Assembly: GCA_049487715.1 (NCBI GenBank)
Contig: CP150563.1
Coordinates: forward strand, 434,001-498,000
Direction: 5' to 3'
DNA length: 64,000 nucleotides
Source: Pycnococcus provasolii
Taxonomy: Eukaryota; Chlorophyta; Pseudoscourfieldiophyceae; Pseudoscourfieldiales
Each line of letters opens with the position of its first letter. The stretch's first letter is position 1. The position numbers were made by a program, and so were the translations under genes. The notes under the pieces were generated by a model. It made no database searches and was not told the DNA's origin. It saw only the letters and a list, made by a program, of their open reading frames with translations. Shown here in pieces: positions 9,906-22,537 of this stretch.

Positions 9906-10571
9906 CTTACTAACTGCACTTCGATATTTCTGACCTTAACGATATAAACACGGAATGAATACCTATGCAGTAGTATGAACAAGCAATGAAAGTAGTTCTT
10001 ATGGAGGAAGGCCAGAACATAAACCACTATGTCCCCCTGCCTGATCGGTCACGTGATTTCCAACAGTACATACCGCTAGTAAATCACCGCATGCGTCTGA
10101 TCAATCACCTGATATTTCCTACTTGCCACGTACTGTACAACGGGAGCTCCGAGCAACTACCTTAATTAAGCACGTGATCGACCATCAAGTACATAATAGA
10201 CTATGGTAAGGTTAGTTGCCCAGAGGTTAGGGTTCGGGTTAGGGTTAGGGTTCGGGTTAGGGTTAGGGTTAAATTCCCCCTGCTCTATCGTAGTGCTCTG
10301 GTGAATGAAATCTCGGGGGCCCTTGTTCTTGACTTCTCTCCCTCCCTCCTGATCCCCTAAAGTCGATCCCCGAATATAATCTATCCCGGAACCCTGGATC
10401 TGGACCTGTACCTGTGTGGGTAATAACGTGGCTCCACATTCCTCGTCGTTCATCACGTCGATCAGCTAGCTGTTGTTGACGCATGCATGCATGAGCAGTT
10501 TGCACATCGTAAACGTGTATACAGTAGTGCCTCACTCACCTCTTCTTAAGGGTCGAAGAACTCCTTATAAT
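9906..10571. other. Intergenic region with TTAGGG/TTCGGG array
   Basis: Contains a telomere-type array at 10226-10271 mixing GTTAGGG and GTTCGGG units, TACTGTAC at 10131, TAGACTAT at 10197 and CTATCGTAG at 10285. An in-frame ATG at 10491 could extend the next gene by 27 residues. Confidence 0.55.
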
Positions 10572-11984
10572 ATGCGCTCTCCTGGTGTATCTGCAACACC
10601 ACCACGACATACCCTTATGAGTGGTGGTCGAGGTGCTCCTCAAAAGGTGGTGGTGTGTGCATCTGCATCTGCATCTGCATCTGCATCTGCATCTAAGGAT
10701 AATAAGGCAGCGGTTCGTTCATCTAGGTCAGATCCGACGGCCTTGTCGCGATCTGTCGTTGTCATCGGAGGGGGGATACACGGATGCGCGGCGACCTACT
10801 ACCTGTCCAAGAAACTCTCTGACCTACGACGACGCAACGAAAAGGAAGACGACGGCGAAAGTCAAAACCCTCGTTTCCAAGTCACACTGCTCGAGAGAGA
10901 AGACAAAATAGCGTGCTCGGCTTCAGGACAAGCGGGTGGATTCCTCGCCGCAGACTGGGGAGACGCCGCGACAGACCAGCTCCATAAGCAGTCGTTCGAA
11001 CTGCACGCGCAGCTTGCCAAGGAACTCGACATCAAGAGCTATCGCACGATTCCGACGCTGCAAGTACGTGGTGGGAAACGCAACGAAAACGGACTCGGTG
11101 GCGACACGCCGACGTGGTTGGATGGTGAGATTGCAAGCGCTAGGCTTATGGACGACCCGACGCGCACTGCGCAAGTGACGCCCGCGGAAGTGACGAACAA
11201 ACTAGCACAAGCTGCCGAAAATCTTGGCGCAGTTATCAAAACAGGACAGCGTGTTGTGGGCGTGGTTATGGAGGATGACTGCGTCACGGGAGTGCGTGTT
11301 CGTGAAAACGAACGTGGCGATGAGACTGTCGTGCCTTGCACGGACGTTTTGATATGTATGGGCGTGTGGAGCACGCTCGCGAGCCAGTGGTTCGGTTTGC
11401 CGGCGGATGCATGGCCGATCACCGGCATCAAGTCGACGCATTGCCTTTGGAAGCAGAGGGAGGCTGTGCGAAACGACCCGTACGCGCTATTCTGCGCAGA
11501 GGATGGGCGATTTGGAACGCATTTGGAGGTGTACCCTCGATCTGATGGGAGCCTGTACATCTGCGGCATTGGCGGTTCGGACTACGTGGAAGGCGACCGC
11601 CTAAAGGAGGGCGGCGACTGCGAGAGGGCAACAATGGTCGCCGCGAATCCATCGCGTGTTGAGGCTGGGTCAAGCTGCCTAAAGTCGATGACAAGTGAAG
11701 CGAGCGATGCGCCAGATGAGATTGGCGCGTGCATGAGGCCGTGCGCGCCGGATGCACGGCCGCTGATGGGACCCGTTCCGGGAATCGCGAACGCTTACAT
11801 CAACGCTGCCCACAACTGCTGGGGAATCACTTGGGGTCCTATTGCGGGTAAGGTGATGAGTGAGCTCATTTTGGACGGCAAGGCTTCGCTTGACCTATCT
11901 GCATTTCGGGCAGACCGGTACACGACGAAGGTGTCTCGGCGTGGACGCAAGCAGCAGACGTCGGACGTGGGCGAGCAGTGGTGA
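10572..11984 (+). CDS. FAD-dependent oxidoreductase, DAO/TDA3-like, with organelle-type leader
   Basis: 470 residues from this ATG. After a leader containing a VVVCASA segment and a (Ser-Ala)n run, a Rossmann dinucleotide fold begins with VVVIGGGIHGCAATYYL (GxGxxG-type). The next block, ASGQAGGFLAADW, is typical of the D-amino-acid-oxidase-like branch that includes yeast TDA3 and plant homologues. The C-terminal flavin-contacting block CAPDARPLMGP...NCWGITWGP is also present. Substrate unknown; an amine or amino acid oxidised with O2 or another acceptor is likely. The VVVCA segment resembles a plastid processing site, but mitochondrial import is equally possible. An alternative upstream ATG is at 10491. 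Confidence 0.82.
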   Translation: MRSPGVSATPPRHTLMSGGRGAPQKVVVCASASASASASASKDNKAAVRSSRSDPTALSRSVVVIGGGIHGCAATYYLSKKLSDLRRRNEKEDDGESQNPRFQVTLLEREDKIACSASGQAGGFLAADWGDAATDQLHKQSFELHAQLAKELDIKSYRTIPTLQVRGGKRNENGLGGDTPTWLDGEIASARLMDDPTRTAQVTPAEVTNKLAQAAENLGAVIKTGQRVVGVVMEDDCVTGVRVRENERGDETVVPCTDVLICMGVWSTLASQWFGLPADAWPITGIKSTHCLWKQREAVRNDPYALFCAEDGRFGTHLEVYPRSDGSLYICGIGGSDYVEGDRLKEGGDCERATMVAANPSRVEAGSSCLKSMTSEASDAPDEIGACMRPCAPDARPLMGPVPGIANAYINAAHNCWGITWGPIAGKVMSELILDGKASLDLSAFRADRYTTKVSRRGRKQQTSDVGEQW

Positions 11985-12056
11985 AATGGCGCTTTTCCTC
12001 CCCCCCCGATGATTCCGAGTCGGAGTACTTCCTAGTCGGGGTTTTGTAATCCTACT

Positions 12057-12116
12057 AACTTTAGGGTTTAAGGGTAGACCGTTTGCCCCACTTGCCACTT
12101 CAACTTTAGGGTTTTG
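12057..12116. promoter_or_regulatory. Two TTTAGGG-type boxes upstream of HslV
   Basis: Two copies of the string ACTTTAGGGTTT (the second reading ACTTTAGGGTTTT) stand about 45 bases apart, 130-190 bases upstream of the HslV ATG. They resemble plant telo-boxes (AAACCCTAA on the other strand). Regulatory role inferred only. Confidence 0.35.
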
Positions 12117-12247
12117 CCTGTCCCCTTTCTTCGTTTCGTCGCCAGCCAGCCACAAGTTAAGTTCCCGTAAGTCCGTCGTTGTGCTTTAGGCTTTTCCCTC
12201 CGGTTTTCTCGGTCGCTCGCTCTTGGCGATTTTCACTCCTATCAAAC

Positions 12248-13105
12248 ATGGCGCAGTCTGCCTCTTCTTTTAGCCTTATGAGTAGTCTGCGCCACCGTTG
12301 TCTCGGTCTAGGTGGCGTCTCTCTAGGTGTCTCAGCGTCAGCGTCAGCGTCTGCGTCTGCGTCTGGCCTGCTTGGCTTGCTGCGTGGTGGTGCTGCTGCT
12401 TTAGCTTTTGGTCCTTTGACACCTTGTGGGTTTGGTCCGATGCAGGTTCGCACGACGACGGTTTTGTGCGTGCGCAAACACGACAAAGTCGTCCTTGCCG
12501 CTGACGGACAGTGCACCGCAGGTAACGAAGTCGTCAAGCACAACGTGCGCAAACTACGCAGAATCGAAACGTCGCTCACGAAAAGAGCCACGCAGTCCGT
12601 TGCACCGCTAACCTCGGCCCAGAAGCCGTCGTCAAAAGATGCGGTGGTAGGTGGGTTCGCTGGCGCAACGGCGGACGCATTCACGCTCTTCGAGAGACTC
12701 GAACACAGGCTGGACGAATATCCAGGCCAGCTGACGAGAGCGGCGGTGGAACTTGCCAAAGACTGGCGAACGGATAAGTTTCTCCGCCGACTCGACGCAA
12801 CGCTCATCGTGGCAGATAAGAGTGTCACGCTGCAGGTTACGGGAAACGGCGACGTCATCGACCCGCCGCAGGGTGTGTGCGCCATTGGAAGTGGAGGGAG
12901 CTACGCGCTGGCCGCGGCGCGCGCCTTGATTGACCGCGAGGACTTGGACGCTGAACAGGTGGCAAGGCGGGCGATGGAAATCGCGGCGGACATTGACATC
13001 TACACGAACAACTCGTTCCTGTTCGAAATCATCGACTGTTCTGCGAGTGAAGGCGATGACGACACGCCGTCAGAGACAGCTGCCGCTGGTGTACCGTCCA
13101 AGTGA
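12248..13105 (+). CDS. HSLV: HslV (ClpQ) family threonine protease, probably mitochondrial
   Basis: 285 residues. HslV forms two stacked hexameric rings and degrades proteins fed by the HslU ATPase. After a ~68-residue leader with a (Ser-Ala)n run, the mature enzyme starts at [10 protein letters not shown], so the catalytic Thr is about residue 70. Further family blocks: [70 protein letters not shown] and DIYTNN. A ~20-residue insert sits between the KLRR and GGFAG blocks. The family's usual A-G-D-G-Q is A-A-D-G-Q here. Eukaryotic HslV is known from mitochondria of several protists; the partner HslU is not in this window. Start at ATG 12248; 12278 is an alternative. Confidence 0.93.
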   Translation: MAQSASSFSLMSSLRHRCLGLGGVSLGVSASASASASASGLLGLLRGGAAALAFGPLTPCGFGPMQVRTTTVLCVRKHDKVVLAADGQCTAGNEVVKHNVRKLRRIETSLTKRATQSVAPLTSAQKPSSKDAVVGGFAGATADAFTLFERLEHRLDEYPGQLTRAAVELAKDWRTDKFLRRLDATLIVADKSVTLQVTGNGDVIDPPQGVCAIGSGGSYALAAARALIDREDLDAEQVARRAMEIAADIDIYTNNSFLFEIIDCSASEGDDDTPSETAAAGVPSK

Positions 13106-13227
13106 GTTGAAAACAATAAAACAAGTAATATTGTGTACATGTTTTTCTTGTTGAAAATGTTTTGTTTGCTCTCTTTACAAAAAACCTTGGTTTTTTTTTA
13201 ATGTTCTTGGTTTCCCTGACCCATACT

Positions 13228-15242
<2,015 letters not shown>

Positions 15243-18200
15243 ATGCTCGCACATGGCTCCTCCCTTGGAGCGTCGTGTGCGAGCTCATCTTCGTCATCTG
15301 CAGCACCTATAAATGTAAAGGTGGCAGCTCCTCTTAATAAGAGGAGGCAGGCCTCCTCTAGAGCGTCTGCTCGCTCTCTTGCTCGTCCTTCTTCTTCCGT
15401 GGCACATGCAGCCGTCTCCTCGAGATCGGGCGCCAAGAATAATAATACGGGAGCAAGCCTTGGAGGACAAAAGCGTGCTGCTTCTCTCGTCACGCGCGCC
15501 GCGCACACGTCCAAGTCGTCGTCGTCGTCGCAGCAGCAGCAGCAGGAAGCTGCTGCTCCAACGAACGGAGAGTCTGCCACAAATAATAACGCAGCAGCAG
15601 CAGCAGCAGAACAAACCAACGGGAGCAGCTCCTCCTCCACGACAACACTCGGGTCCGCACCCACAACGAGCGTCCCGTCGTCGTCCACGTCGACAGGCAC
15701 AGTTACCACGACGGAGCTCGTGGAGGTGCACCGCAGCGTTCATCGCGTCAACTACGACGACCGCGTCACGCGCCACGTCGCGTGCTTCGTGGAGAAGAAC
15801 GACGCCACGCAGCACTGGCGCGTGCACATCGCCACGGACCTGCCAGGGGACTGGAAGCTGCACTGGGGATGCGTCGACGCCGCCGTCGTCGCGAGAGGAC
15901 ACGCAACCACGAAAGACTTGTGCGCATCCGTCGCGGATGCGCCGTGGACGCGTCCTGACGAAACTTACCTACCCGAAACGATCTCGGGGGGAGAGCAGTC
16001 GGTGCTGTCCGCAGCCGCGGCCACGACGCCCATGCAGCGGTCCAGCACGCAGGACACGTCAAGCACGACGCTCACCTTCTACGGACCGACTAGCCCGGCT
16101 GCGGTGAAGTTCTGCCTCACAGACGGAGGACGGCAGTGGATCAAGGACGACGGCGAGACGGACTTTGTCGTGCCACTTCCCGTGTCGTGGTCGGAGCGCA
16201 TGTCGGCGTACGCGCTCGAGCTCGAGGAGGAATCCTCTTCCGCATCCTCGAGCGAAGGTCACGACGGTGACGAAAACTCGTCAAGAGGGTTTCTTGCCGC
16301 GGCAATCGACACGTTCGGAGACCTGCTCAAGGGGTCGTCGTCAGATGCCCCAGATGCCAACAAGAAGAGCAGCAAGAATGCCAAGGCGTCCGCGACGACA
16401 ATTCATCACCCCCCTCCGCCCCCTCCGCCGCCGGAGGATGACGGGTGGAAGCCCGTTGGCATGAAACTTCTGTCTCGCGAGTGCTTCGAGCCTCGCGAAG
16501 GACGCGTGTGTGCCACCGTCACGCGTGCCGCACCTGTGTCGCTCGACGAGAAGCAGCAGCAGCAGCAGGCTCAGAAGAACGGAAACGGCAATGCAAATGC
16601 CAACTGCAAGGGATGCGAGCCCGACGACGAGGAGTGCGAGGAGGCTCTTGGGTGCACCATCTGCGCGGAATTTGGAGATCGCGACCTGCTCCTCCACTGG
16701 GGCGTCGTGCCGCTCGGAGGACGCAACGACGTGTGGGCCACACCTCCCGAAAAGTGCTGGCCCAGTGGCACGTCGCCGTACGAGGATCGCGCCGCGCGAA
16801 CGTCCATGAACCATGGAACGTGCGTGTTCGTTCCCATGGGAAGCCACCGTCGACCCGCGGCGCAGGCGGTGCGCTTCGTGCTTCGCGACCTGCAGGACGA
16901 CTCGAGGTGGTTCGACTGCATGGGTGGCGACTTCGTCGTTCCCATCCCGTCGCCACCGCCCAACACGAGCGGACAGTTCGACGAGGAGAACAAGGTGTTC
17001 GACTCCGACTCCGACTCCGACTCCGACGACGGCGAGGAGGATGCCATTCTCAAGTTGGAGGAGGAGACGACTGCCGCGATCGCGCGTGCCAAGGTGGCGG
17101 CAGCGAAGGCGTCGTCGTGGACGCCCGTGGAGGCGGCGTACAACGGGTGGATCCCCATCCTACCGTGGGCAGCTGGGGCGATGGCGCGCAAGGAGACGGC
17201 GGAGGAGAAGGAGGCGAAGCATACGCAGGCTAAGGCTGCCGCCGCAAAGCAGGCACGCGCGGCGGCCAAAGAACGGCGGCGCCAGGAGCGGCGTGCCGAG
17301 CGAGATGCTGCCAAGAAGGCGGCGGAGGAGCGTGCCGCGGCGCGCGCCGCGCGCGGACCGCCGACGTTCGGCGACGCGCTCGTCAGGCTAGCCATGAGCG
17401 ACGCTTCCACGAAGATGTACGGCCTGAGCGGCGACGACGACGAGGTGCCTCCGCTGCCCGAGGAGATGCGTGTGAACATTCCCGCCCTTGCGGCGGACGC
17501 GTCATTTGCCGAGATCTATGAGCGATTCAGCCTGGCTGGTGATGCTGGCACGATTGACAAGGTGGATCTAGCTGACGTCAAGCCCGTCTGGGATGCCTTC
17601 TTCGATCACGAGGTCATGCCACCGGAGGATCTCATGCGCAAGCGCCAGCAGAAGCTCGAGGCGGAGCGTCGAGCTCGCGAGGAGGAGGAGCGCAAGAAGC
17701 GCGAGGAGAGGGAAGCAGAGCGTGAGACGAAGAGGGAGATGCGAATGAAGAACCGAGCAAAGCGCGCGGAGACGATCCAAAAGGGTCAGGGTGCCACGGC
17801 TGGAGCTGCTCCTGCCGCCGCCGCCGCCGCCGCCACCGTGACTCCCGCTGCTGCAGCTCCCACCATCGCGAAGCCATCGCCCACGATCATCGTCAAGCCG
17901 TCCGAGGTGGTGGAGGAGGAAGCCGAGGTGGAAGAGGAAGCCGAGGTGGCGACGCCAATTCCAGGAGTTCACGAACCCGTGAGCGGCACAGGAACGGGCC
18001 GCGAGGTGCTGCTTCAAGGTTTCAACTGGGAGAGCTGCCGATGGAGGGCAAAGAACTCGGGAACTGGCAACTGGTACACGCACCTCGCCACGCGTGCCGC
18101 GGACACGAAGCGTCTCGGTGCCACGCTCATCTGGCTGCCGCCGATGACGGACAGCGTGTCGCCCGAGGGCTACATGCCGCGCGACCTGTATCACCTCGAC

Positions 18201-19274
18201 ACGGAGTACGGAACGCTCGACGACCTCGTGAACTGCGTCGCGGCGTACCAGGAGCTTGGCATTCGTACCCTCGGTGATGCGGTGCTAAACCACCGCTGCG
18301 CCTCGAAGCAGGACCACGACGGTATCTGGAACGTCTTCGGCTCGGACACGAAGCCTGGCAAGGTCGCGTGGGATGCCTCCGCGATCTGCTCGGACGACCG
18401 CCACTACCGCGGGCGTGGCAGACGGGGAACGGGTGACCTCTTCAATGCGGCTCCTAACATCGACCACTCGCAGGACATCGTGCAGCGCGACATTGCCGAG
18501 TGGCTCAACTGGCTGCGAGACGAGGTTGGCTACGACGGCTGGCGCTTCGACTACGTGCGCGGCTTCGACGGAGTGTTCGCTAAGAATTACATCGAGTCGT
18601 CGGAGGCGGAGTTTGCCGTTGGCGAGTTCTGGGATGCGCTCAGCTACAGCGGCATGGACGGCGCGCCGGATCACAACCAGGATGCTCACCGGCAGCGAAT
18701 CATCGACTGGGTCAACAAGACGGAGGGCAAGTGTTCGGCGTTCGACGTGACGACGAAGGGCATCTTGCATGCCGCGGTGGAGCGATGCGAGTACTGGCGC
18801 CTCTGCGACGCCAAGGGACAGCCGCCTGGCATGGTTGGGTGGTGGCCAAGCCGATCCGTCACGTTCATCGAGAACCACGACACGGGCAGCACGCAGGCGC
18901 ACTGGGTGTTCCCACGCGGCAAGGAGCTCGAGGGATACTGCTACGTGCTCACGCACCCGGGCACTCCCGCCATCTTCTGGGACCACGCGTTCATGTGGGG
19001 CGACCGCTACTATGCCGCTATGCAGCGCCTCGTGAGTGCGCGCCAGAAGGTTGGCGTCCACTGCCGCAGCAGCGTGAAGATTCTCGTCGCTGATCGCACC
19101 GTGTACGCCGCCGAGATTGGCGGTCACGACGGCCGCATTCGCATGAAGATGGGCCCTGGCCACTTCGACGGCGGCGGCGAAGGGTGGGAGATGATTACTG
19201 GCGACGGCGACTGGGCGGTTTGGTGGAAGCTTGGATACGAGGGCGACGACGACGACGTGGAAGATGTTGAGTGA
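15243..19274 (+). CDS. AMY3: Plastidial alpha-amylase, AMY3-like (two CBM45-type domains + GH13)
   Basis: 1343 residues, intronless. Hydrolyses alpha-1,4 bonds in starch. Order: Ser/Arg-rich transit peptide (~1-90), Ser/Gln linker, CBM45-type domain 1 (~160-315), CBM45-type domain 2 (~410-570), two highly charged Lys/Arg/Glu helices (~648-700 and ~793-848) flanking a small unknown segment, and the GH13 barrel (~920-1340). The catalytic triad is visible: nucleophile Asp1103 in GWRFDYVRGF, acid Glu1128 in AVGEFWD and Asp1213 in FIENHDTGS. Plant AMY3 has the same CBM45-CBM45-GH13 order but is about 890 residues, so the long charged insert is extra. Tandem CBM45 domains are otherwise known in glucan, water dikinase, which supports plastid starch metabolism and a green-lineage host. 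Confidence 0.93.
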   Translation: MLAHGSSLGASCASSSSSSAAPINVKVAAPLNKRRQASSRASARSLARPSSSVAHAAVSSRSGAKNNNTGASLGGQKRAASLVTRAAHTSKSSSSSQQQQQEAAAPTNGESATNNNAAAAAAEQTNGSSSSSTTTLGSAPTTSVPSSSTSTGTVTTTELVEVHRSVHRVNYDDRVTRHVACFVEKNDATQHWRVHIATDLPGDWKLHWGCVDAAVVARGHATTKDLCASVADAPWTRPDETYLPETISGGEQSVLSAAAATTPMQRSSTQDTSSTTLTFYGPTSPAAVKFCLTDGGRQWIKDDGETDFVVPLPVSWSERMSAYALELEEESSSASSSEGHDGDENSSRGFLAAAIDTFGDLLKGSSSDAPDANKKSSKNAKASATTIHHPPPPPPPPEDDGWKPVGMKLLSRECFEPREGRVCATVTRAAPVSLDEKQQQQQAQKNGNGNANANCKGCEPDDEECEEALGCTICAEFGDRDLLLHWGVVPLGGRNDVWATPPEKCWPSGTSPYEDRAARTSMNHGTCVFVPMGSHRRPAAQAVRFVLRDLQDDSRWFDCMGGDFVVPIPSPPPNTSGQFDEENKVFDSDSDSDSDDGEEDAILKLEEETTAAIARAKVAAAKASSWTPVEAAYNGWIPILPWAAGAMARKETAEEKEAKHTQAKAAAAKQARAAAKERRRQERRAERDAAKKAAEERAAARAARGPPTFGDALVRLAMSDASTKMYGLSGDDDEVPPLPEEMRVNIPALAADASFAEIYERFSLAGDAGTIDKVDLADVKPVWDAFFDHEVMPPEDLMRKRQQKLEAERRAREEEERKKREEREAERETKREMRMKNRAKRAETIQKGQGATAGAAPAAAAAAATVTPAAAAPTIAKPSPTIIVKPSEVVEEEAEVEEEAEVATPIPGVHEPVSGTGTGREVLLQGFNWESCRWRAKNSGTGNWYTHLATRAADTKRLGATLIWLPPMTDSVSPEGYMPRDLYHLDTEYGTLDDLVNCVAAYQELGIRTLGDAVLNHRCASKQDHDGIWNVFGSDTKPGKVAWDASAICSDDRHYRGRGRRGTGDLFNAAPNIDHSQDIVQRDIAEWLNWLRDEVGYDGWRFDYVRGFDGVFAKNYIESSEAEFAVGEFWDALSYSGMDGAPDHNQDAHRQRIIDWVNKTEGKCSAFDVTTKGILHAAVERCEYWRLCDAKGQPPGMVGWWPSRSVTFIENHDTGSTQAHWVFPRGKELEGYCYVLTHPGTPAIFWDHAFMWGDRYYAAMQRLVSARQKVGVHCRSSVKILVADRTVYAAEIGGHDGRIRMKMGPGHFDGGGEGWEMITGDGDWAVWWKLGYEGDDDDVEDVE

Positions 19275-19921
19275 AGAACGTACGAGAAAACGAAGCCTAT
19301 TATAAGTGGACTGAGAAAAGAAAAAGGAAGAGAGAAAAAGTTGGAGAAAGAGGATTCTGGAAGAAGAACGTGTAACTGCCGCGTGTGATCACGTGCGAGA
19401 TTTGCTCATTCAATGACTATATAGTGGTACCAACTATGCACTGTACCTACATACTAAGCGTAGACTATCGCAGTAAGTATCACTAGTACTACGATCGTAG
19501 GAGTTTCACTACTGTACTGTACAGTACACCAGATTTCGTGTACTTTACCGTATCCTAACTGCTTTTCGTGGCACAGTAGATATTTTTCGCGTGGTTCAAT
19601 AATCCGTTCTCGGGACCCGTCTGACCGACTTGACCGTCGGGGGAGTCCACTTGACCGGTCTCTCTGAGATCTCTTGTCAGCCTGATTTTTTCCCCTTTTT
19701 CCCCCAAAATAGGCAGTTGACCGCGACTGGAACACCATGTAAGTCAACGCACGCACAAACGGAAACGGTCAGTTCACCATAGTCGTCTACGTATCGGTCC
19801 TATTTTAGATATTTTATTTTCTTGATTTTCAGTCACTTAAGTGTATACCTTAAACTTTAATATCTTTGAAAGTTGTGTTGCTTTGACTAAGTTAGTACTA
19901 CGATAATAAGGTCTCACAATA
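19275..19921. other. Intergenic region rich in short palindromes
   Basis: No gene seen. Contains TAGACTAT at 19461, CTACGATCGTAG at 19489, overlapping TACTGTAC copies at 19510-19530, and ACTACGATAA at 19897, immediately before the next ATG. Confidence 0.5.
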
Positions 19922-22204
19922 ATGTCGGCCGCCGCCGGTGTTCGTGGTGGTGATAATGAAAATGATAAGAATGATACTCCACCGTTTGTCCTGAAAGCCT
20001 CTTCCCATTCAGGCGTGTCCTCCGTGGCAGTTTCAAATAAGTGGAGCACTTTGAAAAGACGATCGAACGTCCTCCTGAACGCCGTCGAAAACCTTAAGGG
20101 ATACAAACCGGATGTCGTCGCCAACAACAAGTCGAAGCTGTCAGCCTCTGAAACGCTCATGAGGTCGCCGCGATCGAAGATGTTCGTCGTCGCTATCGTC
20201 GCCATCGTTAACACGTGCGACCTGCTCGGCGAGGTGCTCACAATGCCTATCATGCCGTACCTGTACCAGAGCTTTCCGTTCGCGACGCAAAAGCAAATCA
20301 ACGGTGGACTTGGCGTGTTTTCAAGTGAAGCGGCCAAAATTGGACTTGGCACGACTATGAACGTAGGCCCGTCCGTCTACGTGTTTGGAGCGCTCTGCGC
20401 GAGCCTGATGAGCGCAGGCTACCACAAGTGGATTGGCAAGAGGGGCGCGTTCCTCGTGTGGACGTTCGGTGGCGCCGTCGGCTTCTTGTTGTGCGGCTTC
20501 GCGGGTGACTACAAGTGGGGCATCGGCGTCTTCTGGTTCTTCCGCTTCGCAACCGGCCTTTTTGCCGGAGGCGAGGCAACGCTCAGCTCGTACATAGCCG
20601 AAATGTTCCCCGACAACGCCGAGCGCTCGCAGATGCTTGCCACGGCGCAGGGCGTCAGCTTCCCGTTCGCACTGCTCATCGGACCGGTGTCTTCTGGATT
20701 TCTCATTGACCTCAACGGCAAGTACACGACCATGTTCGCGCCTTTCTACGCCGGCGCGCTCCTCGAGGTGGTTGCAGGTGTGCTCGTGCTATTCTGCGTG
20801 CCCGAGTTGCACAAAGAAAGCGGCGCATCGTCAGACGCCTCTGCCGCACTCACCAAGTCGGACTCCACCGCAGGCGATGAAGTGAAGGTGCAGAGCGGGA
20901 ACTGGCGGCGGCACGTGTACCTGACGTGGGTGGCGGCGTTCTTCGCCGAGATTGGCGAGGGCGCGCTGAACCACGTGCAGAACATCGGCTTCATCCGCTA
21001 TCCGTGGGTGGGCAACAACTTCAGGTGGGTGTTCATGCTCTTCAGCGTCGTCGTGATGGTCGCACTGCCCATGGCGCTCAACGTCATGCAGCGCTCTCCC
21101 GCGATCGCCGCGGCTCTGTTTCGCTGGATCTCAGCCATCCTGCTCGGCCTCATCGTGCTGCCCACGTCGGTTGTACCTTACCTGTTCCTCGTGTACCTCC
21201 ACTACTCGTTCAAAATTGCCGGGCAGGTGAGCGCCGACAACATGGTCGTCGACCTGACGCCGGCGGAGGAGCGCGACAAGATGATCGGTTACGACAAGGC
21301 GATCAACCAGTTTTTCAACGGCATTTCGCCATTCCTCTTCATCCCGATGTTTTTGGACAACGAGAAGTGGGGCCCGTACCCCAAGGGCTGCAACGCTGCC
21401 GAGGGCATGTGCTTTGTCAGCCAGTGTGCGAGCATCTACCCAAAGTCCCTCTGCGGAAAGTTCCCCGAGGGTACCTTTCTCATTGCCACGGCGGTGGCGA
21501 CGTTGTTCGCAGGCTTCGTCTATGTACCGCTGTTCAAGCGCTTCCCGTGGAAGCCTCTGGAGATGGAATACAAGCCAACCGAGGAGGAGACTGCGGCAAA
21601 GGAAGCCTACGACAAGGCGAAGGATGAGGGTGGCGCTGGCGACGTCTCGTGGCTTAGCAGCAAGGATTACATGGAGGTGAATTTGGAGCGAGCGAAAAAT
21701 GGCCTGCCACCTGTGGAGATGCCATTTGGCACATTCGACGAGGACAGGTCTGCCGGGCAATTGGAGAAGATTAAGCGCTACGCGAAGCGTGACTTCGAGT
21801 ACATGAGCAAGCAGACAAGCGTGTGGGTTTACATGATGAAGCACGGCACGCCTGAGGAGAAGAAGGAAATCATGATGTTCATCGAATCTATGATGTCGGC
21901 TGATCCTCCGACTGACGCAGACAAGAAGCCGTTCCTTGAGTGGTTGTGGTTGTGGTTACAGTACGCCGGTTACGGCAATCCTTCGCAGTCGCCTCGCGTG
22001 TGGAAGGCGATCTTCATGACGGTCTTCCCTTTCATTCTTGAGAATGGCGAGCACAATCCGGAGTTCAAGGAGAAGGCGGACGAGGTGTTTATGAAAGCTG
22101 AGCACATCATGTCTGGTTTGCTGAAAATGGAGCGCGCGAACGAGAAGGCATTGAACGCGGCGTCGAACTTGAGCTGGCGCAGCATAAGGATTCGTGGTTT
22201 ATAG
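19922..22204 (+). CDS. Major facilitator superfamily transporter with long cytosolic C-terminal tail
   Basis: 760 residues. About 80 hydrophilic residues precede the first helix (MFVVAIVAIVNTCDLLGEVL). Twelve helices follow, with the MFS loop 2-3 region (GYHKWIGKRGAFL) and a charged central loop between helices 6 and 7 (~residues 295-330). The motif RFATGLFAGGEATLSSYIAEMFP resembles helix 4-5 of sugar/organic-anion or drug-type MFS carriers. After the last helix (~545) comes an acidic tail of ~210 residues with no known domain. Substrate cannot be deduced. Other MFS subfamilies are possible, but membership in the superfamily is secure. Confidence 0.85.
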   Translation: MSAAAGVRGGDNENDKNDTPPFVLKASSHSGVSSVAVSNKWSTLKRRSNVLLNAVENLKGYKPDVVANNKSKLSASETLMRSPRSKMFVVAIVAIVNTCDLLGEVLTMPIMPYLYQSFPFATQKQINGGLGVFSSEAAKIGLGTTMNVGPSVYVFGALCASLMSAGYHKWIGKRGAFLVWTFGGAVGFLLCGFAGDYKWGIGVFWFFRFATGLFAGGEATLSSYIAEMFPDNAERSQMLATAQGVSFPFALLIGPVSSGFLIDLNGKYTTMFAPFYAGALLEVVAGVLVLFCVPELHKESGASSDASAALTKSDSTAGDEVKVQSGNWRRHVYLTWVAAFFAEIGEGALNHVQNIGFIRYPWVGNNFRWVFMLFSVVVMVALPMALNVMQRSPAIAAALFRWISAILLGLIVLPTSVVPYLFLVYLHYSFKIAGQVSADNMVVDLTPAEERDKMIGYDKAINQFFNGISPFLFIPMFLDNEKWGPYPKGCNAAEGMCFVSQCASIYPKSLCGKFPEGTFLIATAVATLFAGFVYVPLFKRFPWKPLEMEYKPTEEETAAKEAYDKAKDEGGAGDVSWLSSKDYMEVNLERAKNGLPPVEMPFGTFDEDRSAGQLEKIKRYAKRDFEYMSKQTSVWVYMMKHGTPEEKKEIMMFIESMMSADPPTDADKKPFLEWLWLWLQYAGYGNPSQSPRVWKAIFMTVFPFILENGEHNPEFKEKADEVFMKAEHIMSGLLKMERANEKALNAASNLSWRSIRIRGL

Positions 22205-22537
22205 ACTAAGGATGGTAGATAGACTATGCATAATCATGGACTTGTTTATAGAAATGAATGTTAAAAAGGAATGGAAAGAGTATTTATCACATATAAACAT
22301 ATAAAATCATACATGTCACATGTCACTCCGTGACGAAACGTTGCCAAGACCCCCCATTGCGAGTTGTCCTCTCCTTGTTTGTAAAACAAACAACCAAGGA
22401 AGCGTGCGTGCGCGAGTGCCTTGCGAGCGTTCAGAAGTTTTTTTTGTTTTTGTTACGACAAACCTAAAATTATTCATATATGCAACTAACTAAGCACCCC
22501 ACCTACCTACCTGGGCAGCATCATTTATTATCACTCA
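22205..22537. other. Intergenic region, no gene seen
   Basis: Shared 3' flank of two convergent genes; contains TAGACTAT at 22220, soon after the MFS stop, and AT-rich sequence. Confidence 0.5.

Noticed and set aside
18285-19163. 292-codon minus-strand frame
   Set aside because: Lies wholly antisense to the GH13 catalytic domain.
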